Source: Coriobacteriia bacterium
Lineage (GTDB): Bacteria; Actinomycetota; Coriobacteriia; Anaerosomatales; Anaerosomataceae
Length of the DNA: 64,000 nucleotides
Assembly: GCA_030651765.1 (NCBI GenBank)
Contig: JAUSBY010000005.1
Span: 335,677-399,676, forward strand
Direction: 5' to 3'
The position numbers and the translations under genes were made by a program. How positions within the stretch are numbered: the first letter of the stretch is position 1; every line of letters starts with the position of its first letter. Under the pieces are notes generated by a model, which saw only the letters and a list, made by a program, of their open reading frames with translations, was not told where the DNA came from and ran no database searches. Below, piece after piece: positions 9,801 to 18,352 of this stretch.

Positions 9801-9926
9801 GCGGTGACGCGGGGAATCCGCCCCACCGCGGTTGCGGCTATCATCGGCGACCGGCATCCCGATGCGTGGCGGTCACGCCACGAACAAACGCCGCCTGAGA
9901 CTCAGGGGTAACAAGGGAAGGAATCC

Positions 9927-9958
9927 GGAAGGCCCCGACCTGAAGGTCGGGGCCTTCC
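9927..9958 (-). terminator. Terminator of the rnd-xseA-xseB-HIT-degV operon
   Basis: A perfect 14-bp inverted repeat with a TGAA loop (GGAAGGCCCCGACC/GGTCGGGGCCTTCC) begins 29 bases beyond the degV stop. On the minus strand a mixed T/C tract follows. It is the only strong terminator between degV and acs. Confidence 0.75.
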
Positions 9959-9986
9959 CATGTTTCGGACTCGTCGCGCAGATGGC

Positions 9987-10832
9987 TCAGTCGACCTGCA
10001 CCGCCGTGACGCCCCAACCTGTGCCCGTGTGTGTCGAGATCACGCTTCCCGCTTCGATCACGCGCATCTCCGCGACGTTGAAACGATCGCGGATGGCCGC
10101 CTCGAGCCATGCGGCCTTATCCGGCGACTCGGCGTGTTGGACCGCGAACGCAGCCGCCCGAGTCGCGTCGACCTGCTCCGCGACCCAGTCGACCGTCGCC
10201 TGGAGCGCCGCCTTGGCGCCTCTGGCCCGATGGACGGGTTCGAACGCGCCGTCGGGGCCAACGGTGAGCAGCACCTTGAGATTGAGTATGCCGCCGACCA
10301 GTGCCGAGACCCGACCGATCCTGCCTCCGCGCGCAAGGTTCTCGAGCGTGTCGAGCCCTACGACCATGTGGACCCGGTCGCGAAGCTCCTCGAGCATGTC
10401 CTTGACCTCGTCGATAGTGCCGCCCGCCGCCGCAGCGCGCGCCGCTGCTACCGCCTGATAGCCCTCTCCCCACGACAGGTTGAGAGTATCGAAGACGTGC
10501 ACGCGCTCGCCGACGACACGTGCCGCCTCGGTCGCCGACTCGAGCGTACCCGAGAGCCGGTTGGAGATGGTGACGCATACGACCTCGGCGCAGTGCTCGA
10601 GTGCCTGCTCGAACGCCGTGACAAAGGCACCTACCGAGGGCTGCGAGGTCTTCGGCAGCTCCTTAGCGGCGTTCATCCGACGGAAGAACTCCGAAAGCGA
10701 CATGTCGCCATCGGAGAACGTCTCGCCATCGATGCTCACGTTCAGCGGCACGACTGAGATGCCGAGTTCGGCGGCGACATCGCGCGGGATGTCCGATGTC
10801 GAGTCCGTGACCACGCATACCGTTCGTTCCAT
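9987..10832 (-). CDS. DegV family fatty-acid-binding protein
   Basis: DegV-family two-domain protein (281 aa). Members bind a fatty acid in a deep pocket, and in Firmicutes some (FakB) present it to the fatty-acid kinase FakA. The N-terminal VCVVTDSTSDIP is characteristic, followed by TSQPSVGAF near residue 62, the SNRLSGT motif, and the C-terminal HTGTGWG that replaces the common HTGPGA. The ATG at 10832 has GGTGAGGAG seven bases upstream. A GTG at 10847 lies within that ribosome site and is less likely. It is the last gene of the run with the HIT protein and xseAB. No FakA-like kinase is in the window, so a lipid-uptake role is inferred from family only. Confidence 0.88.
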   Translation of the reverse strand: MERTVCVVTDSTSDIPRDVAAELGISVVPLNVSIDGETFSDGDMSLSEFFRRMNAAKELPKTSQPSVGAFVTAFEQALEHCAEVVCVTISNRLSGTLESATEAARVVGERVHVFDTLNLSWGEGYQAVAAARAAAAGGTIDEVKDMLEELRDRVHMVVGLDTLENLARGGRIGRVSALVGGILNLKVLLTVGPDGAFEPVHRARGAKAALQATVDWVAEQVDATRAAAFAVQHAESPDKAAWLEAAIRDRFNVAEMRVIEAGSVISTHTGTGWGVTAVQVD

Positions 10833-10843
10833 CGCCCGGCTCC

Positions 10844-11200
10844 TCACCTATCGTCGCTGAAGTGGACCATGCCGTGCGCCATCGCACGGCCGCCGATCAC
10901 GTGCACGTGCAGATGGTGCACCGTCTGCATCGCATCGCGACCGTTATTGACGATCACGCGATACCCGCTTTCGGCAACGCCTTTGGCCTCGGCCACCCGC
11001 GGCGCGGCAGCCATCAGTGCGCAGAGCACCTCCCGGGGAACGTCGTCACCGAGGTTCTCGTAGTGCTCCCTCGGCACGATCAGGGTGTGCACCGGTCCTT
11101 GCGGCGCGATGTCATCGAAAGCGACGATCAGGTCGTCTTCAAAGATGATTCGTGCAGGAATCTCACCCCGGGCGACCATGCAGAAGATACACTCACTCAC
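10844..11200 (-). CDS. HIT family nucleotide-binding hydrolase
   Basis: Small histidine-triad protein (118 aa) of the Hint branch. These hydrolyse nucleoside phosphoramidates and related adenylated compounds. The zinc-type CIFC is at residues 4-7, the segment APQGPVHTLIVPREH sits in the middle, and the triad is HHLHVHV near residue 100. The GTG at 11200 is chosen because GGAGGAGGGGG lies just upstream. An earlier in-frame start would add an arginine-rich stretch with no family support. The start overlaps the xseB end by eight bases, so translation is probably coupled. Confidence 0.9.
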   Translation of the reverse strand: MSECIFCMVARGEIPARIIFEDDLIVAFDDIAPQGPVHTLIVPREHYENLGDDVPREVLCALMAAAPRVAEAKGVAESGYRVIVNNGRDAMQTVHHLHVHVIGGRAMAHGMVHFSDDR

Positions 11201-11462
11201 CGCACACCCCCTCCTCCGACACCTGCGCCGCTCCGGCACCCGCATCGTCCGACTCGAGCTCGCCGACAAGCATAATGACTCGTTGCTCGGCGGTGGCGAG
11301 CTTGGCCTGGCACGCCCTTAGCAGCGCCACGCCCCGCTCGTATCGCTCGAGGCTCTCCTCGAGCTCGAGCTGTCCGGACTCGAGTGCCTTCACGATCTGC
11401 TCGAGTTCGCCAAGCGCCGCACCGAACGTCATCTCTCCGGGCGCTCCTGCCTCCGACGTCAT
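11193..11462 (-). CDS. xseB: Exodeoxyribonuclease VII small subunit
   Basis: Small subunit of exonuclease VII, which degrades single-stranded DNA to acid-soluble oligonucleotides together with XseA. The 89-residue protein shows the family core FGAALGELEQIVKALESGQLELEESLERYE, whose key pattern is ELE.IV..LE.G.L.LEESL..YE.G, predicted to form two helices of a coiled coil. Its ATG abuts the xseA stop directly and its 3' end overlaps the HIT gene. Confidence 0.93.
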   Translation of the reverse strand: MTSEAGAPGEMTFGAALGELEQIVKALESGQLELEESLERYERGVALLRACQAKLATAEQRVIMLVGELESDDAGAGAAQVSEEGVCGE

Positions 11463-12800
11463 CTACTCCTCCGATCCGCTGTCTTCGACGACGCAACCGA
11501 GTCGCCCCCGTGCCAGGCGCACGCGCACCCGGGCCCCCGCAGCGACCTGTGTGTGATCACGCACGACGGCACCGTCCTGTGAATAACATACCGCGAAGCC
11601 CCGCCCCAGTATCCCGAGCGGCGAGAGATCCTCGAGCCGCGCCGCGGCGGCGCCGAGCACGCCACCCGTCTGCGCGAGCAGTACGCGCCCCGCCCCCGCA
11701 GCGCGCTCGCGACCCCGCGCCAGGGCCACACGCTCGCGCTCGCCGAGCCGCGGACCGACACGCACGAGCGACTGCGCGAAGCGCTGCATCGACTCCCGCT
11801 GACGCTCGAGCCGCGCCGGCAACGCACGCTCGAGAGCGCCCGCGAGCACGTCGAGCGTCTGCTTCTGCGTCTCGAGGACGACGATCGGGTCGGCCAGTAC
11901 CGGCCGGTGAGACAGGAGGTTCAGCCGATGGGCTGCAGCAGTGACGCGACCCGACAGCGCCGAGCCCAGCATCCTGCCTGCGGCATCAACCCTGCGCGCC
12001 ACCTCCACCCGGTCAGGCGCGACGGACTCGGCCGCCGCCGTCGGCGTCGAAGCGCGCACGTCGGCGACCATGTCTGCGATGCTCGTGTCGGGTTCGTGAC
12101 CGATCCCGGTCACCACGGGCACCGGACACGCGACGACGGCCCGGGCCACCGCCTCGGCATTGAACGGCATCAGGTCCTCGTAACTCCCGCCGCCCCGCGC
12201 GAGGATCACGACTTCCACACCCGGAGACGAGCCGACCGCTGCCAGTCCCCGGACGATCTCGCCGACGGCCGAGTCTCCCTCGACGGCGACACCCGCGATG
12301 ACGAGTTCAGCCGACGGGTAACGGCGTCCGAGGGTCCGAATGACGTCATGGACGGCCTTGCCGCGAGGCGACGTCACCAGCCCTATGCGGCCCGGGAAGC
12401 GGGGCAGCGGACGCTTGCGCGCCACATCCATCAGACCCTCGGCCTCGAGTCTGCGAGCGAGCTCGGCGACCTGGATCCTGAGCGCGCCCTCGCCGGCTGC
12501 GACCACGGAGCGCGCCTGGAACTGCATCCGTCCCTTGGGCGCATACGCGGTGAAGAAGCCGGTGATCTCGACGAGCTGCCCGTCCGTGAGCGCGACACCG
12601 CAACCGTCGTAGACGTCACGCCACATGAGACAGGGCATGAGCGCCGATTCGTCCTTGAGTGAGAAGTACACCGCTTTGTAGCCCGGCTTGACGGTCGCCC
12701 CGGAGACCTCGCCGACGACGCGGATCCGCACCTGCTCGAGGGCGCCCTTGGCAAGCGACATCGCATCGGCGACGCTCAGCGCGCGCTCAGTCGGCGGCAT
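11463..12800 (-). CDS. xseA: Exodeoxyribonuclease VII large subunit
   Basis: Catalytic subunit of exonuclease VII (445 aa). An N-terminal OB-fold (about residues 8-105, VVGEVSGATVKPGYKAVYFSL) binds single-stranded DNA. It is followed by the nuclease domain with GLVTSPRGKAVHDVI, ARGGGSYEDLMPFN and TGIGHEPDTSIAD, and a long alpha-helical C-terminal region that binds XseB. The ATG at 12800, inside the end of the RNase D gene (14-bp overlap), is preceded by GAGGAG seven bases away. A 60-residue longer start is possible on paper but extends only through antisense-like, low-complexity sequence. Confidence 0.94.
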   Translation of the reverse strand: MPPTERALSVADAMSLAKGALEQVRIRVVGEVSGATVKPGYKAVYFSLKDESALMPCLMWRDVYDGCGVALTDGQLVEITGFFTAYAPKGRMQFQARSVVAAGEGALRIQVAELARRLEAEGLMDVARKRPLPRFPGRIGLVTSPRGKAVHDVIRTLGRRYPSAELVIAGVAVEGDSAVGEIVRGLAAVGSSPGVEVVILARGGGSYEDLMPFNAEAVARAVVACPVPVVTGIGHEPDTSIADMVADVRASTPTAAAESVAPDRVEVARRVDAAGRMLGSALSGRVTAAAHRLNLLSHRPVLADPIVVLETQKQTLDVLAGALERALPARLERQRESMQRFAQSLVRVGPRLGERERVALARGRERAAGAGRVLLAQTGGVLGAAAARLEDLSPLGILGRGFAVCYSQDGAVVRDHTQVAAGARVRVRLARGRLGCVVEDSGSEE

Positions 12801-13959
12801 CCGCACGCTCCTCGGACACCTCGGACAGCACGATCCGGCCATCGTGGATGGAGAGCGAGGACCGGCCATCGAGAAGCGCCTCGAGCTCCGCACCGACCAG
12901 CGTGCGCCGCCATCCCTCGGCCAGCGGATGGCCCTCGCGTTCGCCGGCGGCGAAGCGCTCGAGTTCATCACGGGTCGCAAGCAGCGTCAGGGCGACCCCG
13001 TGCTCACGCGCCCGGATCCGACATACCGCCGAGAGGACATCGGCGACCGGCTGGGCATCGGTGGGGACACGGCTGCGTTTGGGCAGCCGCGGGAGGTCCT
13101 CCTCGGGCACGGCCATGCCGTCGGCTATCGCCCGGAGTATCCCGGTGGCCATCTTGCCGGCTGCGCGATCACCGACACCGCGGATTCCCGCGAGCGCAGC
13201 CGCGTCAGCGGGACGGCGCCTGGCCACCTCTATGAGGCTTTCATCCGAGACGAGCCAGCGCCGGGGCACATCGCGGCGCTGCACCTCGGTCTCCCGCCAC
13301 GCTGCCACCTCCCGCAACACGGCAAGCGACCGCCGATCGAGTGATGATGCACGCTTGACCCGACGGTACTGCTCGGCAGGGTCCGCGAAGTACGTCGCCG
13401 GATCGGCGAGTCGTGCGAAGTCAGCCTCGAGCCACTCGAGCCGGCCTTCGCGCTCGAGGCGCTCGCGCAAGATCTCGTACACCTTCGGCAAGTGCTCGAC
13501 ATCGGCGGCCGCGTACGCGAGTTGTGTGTCGCTCAGGGGCCGAACCGACCAGTCGGTGAACGTATCGGCCTTGTCGATCTCGGCGCCGACAAGATCGTGC
13601 ACGAGCTGTGCGTAGCCGACCTGCGTGGGGAAGCCCGCGAGCGTGGCTGCGATCTGCGTGTCGAACAGCGGCCGCGGCGTCACACCCGTCGCTTTGAGCA
13701 GCACCTCCACGTCCTGCGAGCCTGCGTGGAAGACCTTGACGGTCTCCGGCGACTCAAGCAGCGGCGCGAGGCGCCCCAGCTCACCCTCGAGTGCGATCGC
13801 GTCGATCACGAAGGCATCGCGGTCGGTGCCGATCTGGATCAGGCACAGCCGAGCGAAGTACGTGCGCTCCCGCATGAACTCCGTGTCGATGGCAACCACG
13901 CGCTCCCCGGCAAGGGTCGCGCATGTGGCCTCAAGAGCAGCGACATCACCGATGTACAA
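12787..13959 (-). CDS. rnd: Ribonuclease D-like 3'-5' exonuclease with HRDC domain
   Basis: DEDDy-type 3'-5' exoribonuclease (390 aa) expected to trim tRNA and other structured RNA 3' ends. The exonuclease motifs are AIDTEFMRER (I, residues 23-32), VFHAGSQDVEVL (II) and YAAADVEHL (III, Tyr-x3-Asp). A first HRDC helical domain follows around residues 205-285, with SLIEVARRRP and IRGVGDRAAGK, and weaker C-terminal repeats come after. It is the first gene of the rnd-xseA-xseB-HIT-degV run and divergent from the lipid kinase gene. Its ATG lies 93 bases from the kinase start, so the two promoters share this gap. Confidence 0.9.
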   Translation of the reverse strand: MYIGDVAALEATCATLAGERVVAIDTEFMRERTYFARLCLIQIGTDRDAFVIDAIALEGELGRLAPLLESPETVKVFHAGSQDVEVLLKATGVTPRPLFDTQIAATLAGFPTQVGYAQLVHDLVGAEIDKADTFTDWSVRPLSDTQLAYAAADVEHLPKVYEILRERLEREGRLEWLEADFARLADPATYFADPAEQYRRVKRASSLDRRSLAVLREVAAWRETEVQRRDVPRRWLVSDESLIEVARRRPADAAALAGIRGVGDRAAGKMATGILRAIADGMAVPEEDLPRLPKRSRVPTDAQPVADVLSAVCRIRAREHGVALTLLATRDELERFAAGEREGHPLAEGWRRTLVGAELEALLDGRSSLSIHDGRIVLSEVSEERADAAD

Positions 13960-14052
13960 TGGACCTCCAGCCAGACGTCAGGGGCACGCGCACCGCATCG
14001 CCGTGCCGAATCGAGTGTAGCCGAACGGTTACGGGCGCACGAGGAGCAACCC

Positions 14053-14997
14053 GTGAACATACTCATCGTGAGCAACCTCAGATCCGGGCTCGGCGACCCG
14101 ACCCTGTACGAGTTCATCCGCGAGCTCGGCTCGCATCGTGCGGAGGTCACCATGCGCTTCCTGTCCGAGGGCGCGGACCTCGGACACCTCCTGCGCGACG
14201 CACACGAGTACGCTCGCATCGTCGCGGCCGGTGGCGACGGGACGGTCTCGGCCATCGCGTACCAGCTGAGGGACAGCGGCATCCCGCTTCTCGCCTACCC
14301 GGCCGGGACAGCCAACCTGCTCGCGCGGAACCTGCGGCTTCCCGTAGACCCGGTGGACCTGGCGGTGGCCACGATGGCCGGGCGCACGGTATCGATCGAC
14401 CTCGGGGAACTCGTCGTGCCGGCTGCCGGAGCACGCGCCGCCCACCACATCGGATTCGCCATAGCCGCCGGTGTCGGCTACGACGCCTCTGTCATGGAGA
14501 CCGCGCAGGGTCTGAAGCAGACGCTCGGCGAAGGCGCTTACATCGTCGGCGCGCTCCAGAACCTCGCGCCGACGGTGGCCCGCTTCACCATCGAGTTGGA
14601 CGACAACACGATCGAGACCGAGGGCATCGCAGTGCTGCTCGTCAACCTCGCCCGGATCCAGTTCGACCTCCAGGTGGCGCACGGCAGCGACGCGCAAGAC
14701 GGGCTGCTCGAGGTCGTCGTTCTCAAGACACGGACTGCGGCAGGATTGCTACCGGCCGTCTGGGCGGCACTCGTCGACCGGCTGGGCGACCATCCCCAGC
14801 GTCCGGGACTCGAGATCCACACCGCATCGCACGTGAAGATCTCCTCCGAGCCGCCACTGCCGCTTCAGTACGACGGCGAGGTGCTACCCTCCGCGACACC
14901 CGTGATCGCCCGCGTACTACCCGGGGCGGCCACGTTCATCGTCTCCGAGGAGAACCCGTTGCCACGCGACTACGAGGCAGCTCCGGCCCGGCCGTAG
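14053..14997 (+). CDS. Diacylglycerol/sphingosine kinase-family lipid kinase
   Basis: Predicted ATP-dependent lipid kinase of the DagK/YegS/BmrU family (314 aa). The family signatures are VAAGGDGTVSAI near residue 58 (ATP binding), LAYPAGTANLLARNL near 80-94, and QYDGEVLPS near the C-terminus, where the Asp-Gly-Glu pair carries metal and catalytic roles. The GTG at 14053 follows GAGGAG by six bases. Possible substrates are diacylglycerol (phospholipid recycling) or another lipid alcohol. The gene ends one base from the convergent L,D-transpeptidase gene. Confidence 0.88.
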   Translation: MNILIVSNLRSGLGDPTLYEFIRELGSHRAEVTMRFLSEGADLGHLLRDAHEYARIVAAGGDGTVSAIAYQLRDSGIPLLAYPAGTANLLARNLRLPVDPVDLAVATMAGRTVSIDLGELVVPAAGARAAHHIGFAIAAGVGYDASVMETAQGLKQTLGEGAYIVGALQNLAPTVARFTIELDDNTIETEGIAVLLVNLARIQFDLQVAHGSDAQDGLLEVVVLKTRTAAGLLPAVWAALVDRLGDHPQRPGLEIHTASHVKISSEPPLPLQYDGEVLPSATPVIARVLPGAATFIVSEENPLPRDYEAAPARP

Positions 14998-14998
14998 G

Positions 14999-16702
14999 TC
15001 ACAACCGCGTCTGTACGATCGTGCCGAGCGGAACCTGCGGGAACAGCTCGAGCACGTCGCGGTTGTACATGCGGATGCAGCCGGCCGAAGCCTGGGTGCC
15101 GATGACCCACGGCTGGTTCGTGCCATGGATCGCATAGCCAGTACGAACGTACGACGAGCCGATCTTGCGATACATCCGCATCTTGCGCGGGCCGTACACG
15201 CCAGCCGGATCGGTGTAGTACTTCGAGTCGATGCGCCAGATCGCCACCGGCGTCGGTGTGCGCGGCTTACCGTGTGCGATCGGGTAGCTCTTCACGAACA
15301 CATCGTTTCTGAAGAAGTAGAGCCGGAAGTCGGACTTGTCCACGACGATCGACGTGGGTGCCGGGTACGAGTGTCTGCGATAGCCCGCGCTGGCGGATGA
15401 CTCGCCACCGTCCGGGTTGCGGGACACGATGCGGTACGTAGAACCATCTGCCGGCGTAGGGATCACGCCCAGGTCGACCGTCGCATACGAGGGGCACACC
15501 TTGGACGCAACGAGGGTGGTCCCCGTATAGACCTTCACCTCGGTCGTGTTCACGCCGGTCGCGACCACAACCCGGGCCTTCTTGCCCACCCAGCTCGTAG
15601 GTGTCGGCGCAACGACGCGCGGGGCAGTTGGCGCACCCTTGATCTCGGCCACGAGTCCCTCGGTCAGTACCGCGGTACCGCCAAAGAGCCGTGCCGAGTT
15701 CACGAGCCCACCGTTGCGATGCACGTATCCCGCGGTCGCCGGGCCTACGGTATGCGGATAGACGTACAGCAGCGGTCCACCTGATCGGCCGATGTTGGTG
15801 GCTCCCGCAAGCGCGTCCGGCACGGCGGACGCCATGCCCACCGTCGAGCCGGTGAGCCAGCTGCGATTGCGTGCACCCGTCGCGATGACGGCTGCGGTTC
15901 CATAGCGATCGGCCCCCCACCACCGGGTCGTGCCGCCTGCAGCCGTGTACGCGGCGCCCGAGACGACGGCCGTGCCGCCCACGACGACGACGGAGCCCGG
16001 CGGCGACGCGTCGATGACGCCCTTCGTGGCGGCGGGAACGCGGTCCTTCTCGACGAGCAGGACGGGGATACCGGTGGCTGCCGAGACCGCGGACGCCGCA
16101 AGCGCGTCGACGAACCCGGCGGCGTCGGTCCCGTTGGCAACGAACGCGCGCGCGGGAATCGTGCGTGCGGTGTCCGAGGCCACCTCCGATGTCAGCTGCG
16201 CGATGCCTGCGGCTGTCGTATAGCGATCACCGGTGATCCAGGGCTGCGTGACGTTCCCGGCTCCGACGATGGCCTCTAGTTCGGCGACCGCAGCAGGCGA
16301 CACCGCGACCGGCCCACCGACCACCGTGACCGTGACTGTATCGTTTATCGACCTGATCTCTTCCAGCGCGACCTTCACGGGTGCCGGGACTCCCGAGCCG
16401 GTCACGAGCAGCAGCGGGGCGTCGTACGCCCAGCACAGACTACCGGCTGCGAGCGGGTCCGCAAGGGCGCGCTTCTCGCCCGAAGCCACCACCACATGCG
16501 CGACGTCCGTCCAGCCCGGGTACGTCTGCTTGGCGATCGCGACCGCGGTCCCGTAGCGGTCGGAACCCGCGACACGCTGCACGCTCAGGTTCACCTTCAG
16601 GCCCCCGTCAGGCCACGCACTGGCGGCGGTGGCCGGAAGCACCGGAACGGCCGAGAGCAATGCTACTCCGAGCAAGACCGCGATCGACCGCGTCACCTTC
16701 AC
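14999..16702 (-). CDS. Secreted L,D-transpeptidase with cell-wall-binding type 2 repeats
   Basis: Exported 567-aa protein. The N-terminal signal peptide (VTRSIAVLLGVALLSAVPVLPATAASA) has a basic start, a hydrophobic core and an AxA-type cleavage site. Three CWB2 repeats follow (about residues 35-320, marked by RVAGSDRYGTAV, WITGDRYTTA and WWGADRYGTA with VVVGG segments); these repeats bind secondary wall polymers in Firmicutes. After a linker domain, the C-terminal YkuD domain (about 430-567) carries the catalytic signature HGTN...GTQASAGCIRM with the nucleophilic cysteine. It should cross-link peptidoglycan (3-3 bonds) or attach proteins to it. GTG at 16702 follows AAGGGAG. Its mode of anchoring is inferred. 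Confidence 0.9.
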   Translation of the reverse strand: MKVTRSIAVLLGVALLSAVPVLPATAASAWPDGGLKVNLSVQRVAGSDRYGTAVAIAKQTYPGWTDVAHVVVASGEKRALADPLAAGSLCWAYDAPLLLVTGSGVPAPVKVALEEIRSINDTVTVTVVGGPVAVSPAAVAELEAIVGAGNVTQPWITGDRYTTAAGIAQLTSEVASDTARTIPARAFVANGTDAAGFVDALAASAVSAATGIPVLLVEKDRVPAATKGVIDASPPGSVVVVGGTAVVSGAAYTAAGGTTRWWGADRYGTAAVIATGARNRSWLTGSTVGMASAVPDALAGATNIGRSGGPLLYVYPHTVGPATAGYVHRNGGLVNSARLFGGTAVLTEGLVAEIKGAPTAPRVVAPTPTSWVGKKARVVVATGVNTTEVKVYTGTTLVASKVCPSYATVDLGVIPTPADGSTYRIVSRNPDGGESSASAGYRRHSYPAPTSIVVDKSDFRLYFFRNDVFVKSYPIAHGKPRTPTPVAIWRIDSKYYTDPAGVYGPRKMRMYRKIGSSYVRTGYAIHGTNQPWVIGTQASAGCIRMYNRDVLELFPQVPLGTIVQTRL

Positions 16703-16743
16703 CGGGACTCCCTTCGTTGGCTGTCTGCAGTATACCTGTGTGA

Positions 16744-17763
16744 TCAGGGGGCGGACAGGCATCCCGCCTGTCTGATCGGGAGAGTATCCAGGAACCGGTA
16801 CACGCTATTGGTGAACGCGTGCGGCTGCTCCTCGTGCGGGACGTGCCCGCAGTCTTCGATGGCCACGAACTCCGCTCCGGGGATCGCTCGTGCGAGCCGC
16901 TCGGCTTCCTCGGGAGGTATCACCCGGTCGTCATCTCCCGTCATCACCAGCGTCGGACAGGCGACCTCCCCGGCCCGGTCGCCCCGTGGCTGCGTGGAGC
17001 TTGCGACGGTCAGCTCCCACAGCGCGCGGTCCCAGTCGTCTACCGCCAGCGGTGCGCGGTAACCGGCCCGGATCTCAGGTGTGATGCCCGAGGGGTCGTG
17101 CCATGCCAGTTCTAAGAAGCGGTCTCCGGCGGCCCCGCCGATCCGCCGCGCCACCAGCGGGCCGAGCCGACGCGCTTGCGGGGTATTCAGAAGCGGGTAC
17201 AGCCACGTCGGCGGACCCCTTTGCGTGTAGACCGCCGCATCCACGAGCACGAGCGCCTCCACCCTGTCGGGATAGGTGACCGCGGTCAGCATGGCGATCG
17301 AACCGCCTGCCGAGTGCCCGACGAGGACCGCTCGCTCGATGCCCAGGCGGTCGAGCAACGCGACCACCATGTCCGCCTGCGCCTCAGGGGAGTACGGACT
17401 GCCCCCGGGATAGTCGTCGACCTCCCACGATCCCGGGAGGGGGCGCTCGGTCAGGCCGAACGCCGGTCGGTCGAAGGCGATCACGCGACCGCGCTCGGCC
17501 AGAGGTCCTGCAACCTCGCGCCATGTGAACGTGCTCGCTCCGAACCCGTGCAGCAAGACGAGCGCAAGATCACCCGAGCCCTGATCGCGGAAGTGGACGT
17601 CGATCCCGTTCAGCTCGGTGAAGCGCGAGCCGTCGTCGGCCAGCTCACGTGCCGGCACCGTGTCCCGAAGCGCCGGGACCGGAACAACCAGCGGCCCTAC
17701 GAGCAGGAGCGCCAGCAGGACCGTGACTCCGTACGCCAGGCGCCTGCGCGTGCGCCGAAGCAT
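16744..17763 (-). CDS. Membrane-anchored alpha/beta-fold hydrolase
   Basis: 339-aa alpha/beta hydrolase with a predicted N-terminal signal anchor (YGVTVLLALLLVGPLVVPV, residues 11-29) that would place the enzyme outside the membrane. It shows the oxyanion region LLHGFGAS, the nucleophile elbow GHSAGGS, the acid in TGDDDRVIPPE and the catalytic histidine in CGHVPHEE, so the Ser-Asp-His triad is complete. It resembles haloperoxidase/esterase-type hydrolases, but the substrate is not identifiable. It lies 41 bases upstream of the L,D-transpeptidase gene on the same strand and may be cotranscribed. Confidence 0.85.
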   Translation of the reverse strand: MLRRTRRRLAYGVTVLLALLLVGPLVVPVPALRDTVPARELADDGSRFTELNGIDVHFRDQGSGDLALVLLHGFGASTFTWREVAGPLAERGRVIAFDRPAFGLTERPLPGSWEVDDYPGGSPYSPEAQADMVVALLDRLGIERAVLVGHSAGGSIAMLTAVTYPDRVEALVLVDAAVYTQRGPPTWLYPLLNTPQARRLGPLVARRIGGAAGDRFLELAWHDPSGITPEIRAGYRAPLAVDDWDRALWELTVASSTQPRGDRAGEVACPTLVMTGDDDRVIPPEEAERLARAIPGAEFVAIEDCGHVPHEEQPHAFTNSVYRFLDTLPIRQAGCLSAP

Positions 17764-17817
17764 CGGCCCTCCTCTCGGCAGCGGTTATCCCGTGAACGTA
17801 CCCAATGCGGGTATGAG

Positions 17818-17861
17818 AAAGGCCCCCGCGGTCTCCGTCGAGGAGTCTGCAAGGGCCTTCG
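17818..17861 (-). terminator. Terminator following tRNA-Val
   Basis: The hairpin GAAGGCCC...GGGCCTTTC lies just beyond the 3' end of tRNA-Val on the minus strand and ends in a short T run. The gap 17764-18071 otherwise holds only the tRNA and the tRNA-Gly promoter. Confidence 0.6.
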
Positions 17862-17869
17862 AACGATCA

Positions 17870-17944
17870 TGGTGGGCGCTAGAGGATTTGAACCTCTGAC
17901 CCCTTCCGCGTCAAGGAAGTGCTCTCCCCCTGAGCTAAGCGCCC
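17870..17944 (-). tRNA. tRNA-Val (anticodon GAC)
   Basis: A full cloverleaf can be drawn: acceptor GGGCGCT/AGCGCCC, D arm TTAGCTCAGGGGGAGAGCA, anticodon stem CTTCC/GGAAG with loop TTGACGC (GAC), T arm AGAGGTTCAAATCCTCT, discriminator A, CCA encoded. It is divergent from the tRNA-Gly/Cys pair. Confidence 0.97.
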
Positions 17945-18030
17945 ATAGCCGCCTCGCGAGCAGCGACGACTATTGTAACAGGCTCTCTCCGATGCGCCAG
18001 ACCCCAGTTCTCGAGGTGCGCCAACGGCTG

Positions 18031-18060
18031 TTGCACGCCCGCTGAGGGCCGTGGTAGTCT
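18031..18060 (+). promoter_or_regulatory. Candidate promoter of the tRNA-Gly/tRNA-Cys pair
   Basis: TTGCAC at 18031-18036 and TAGTCT at 18055-18060 are separated by 18 bases and end 11 bases before tRNA-Gly, which is the right distance for a sigma-70-type start. The -10 match is only three of six. Confidence 0.4.
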
Positions 18061-18071
18061 ACCCCTTGCGC

Positions 18072-18147
18072 GCGGACGTGGCTCAGTTGGTAGAGCACAA
18101 CCTTGCCAAGGTTGGGGTCGCCGGTTCGAATCCGGTCGTCCGCTCCA
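18072..18147 (+). tRNA. tRNA-Gly (anticodon GCC)
   Basis: Complete cloverleaf with acceptor GCGGACG/CGTCCGC, anticodon stem CAACC/GGTTG and loop TTGCCAA (GCC), T arm CCGGTTCGAATCCGG, and encoded TCCA end. tRNA-Cys lies 90 bases downstream on the same strand. Confidence 0.97.
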
Positions 18148-18237
18148 TCGACACCTCGGAGGTCGGCCCGAAGGGCAAGCACTGCGGCCCACTCGGCCGG
18201 CCTTCTTTGACAGCGGAGCACGAGCTCCCGTACAGAT

Positions 18238-18311
18238 GGCGACGTCGCCAAGTGGTAAGGCAGAGGCCTGCAAAGCCTCTATCCCCGGTTCGAATCCGGG
18301 CGTCGCCTCCA
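18238..18311 (+). tRNA. tRNA-Cys (anticodon GCA)
   Basis: Complete cloverleaf with acceptor GGCGACG/CGTCGCC, anticodon stem GAGGC/GCCTC and loop CTGCAAA (GCA), T arm CCCGGTTCGAATCCGGG, and encoded TCCA end. Confidence 0.97.
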
Positions 18312-18320
18312 GGCTTCGAT

Positions 18321-18352
18321 GCGGGTCCGTCCGGAGCACCGGGCGGACCCGC
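18321..18352 (+). terminator. Hairpin after tRNA-Cys
   Basis: A 14-bp stem with one G-T wobble (GCGGGTCCGTCCGG / CCGGGCGGACCCGC, loop AGCA) starts nine bases after the tRNA-Cys CCA end. There is no clear T tract. It separates the tRNAs from the antiporter operon. Confidence 0.55.

Noticed and set aside
9642..9857. 71-codon open frame upstream of acs
   Set aside because: No ribosome site or family resemblance. The region is better explained as leader or control sequence with inverted repeats.
11463..12980. A 505-aa version of XseA with 60 extra N-terminal residues
   Set aside because: The extra part runs antisense-like through the RNase D gene with Arg/Ser-rich low-complexity content. The ATG at 12800 has a proper ribosome site and gives the family start.
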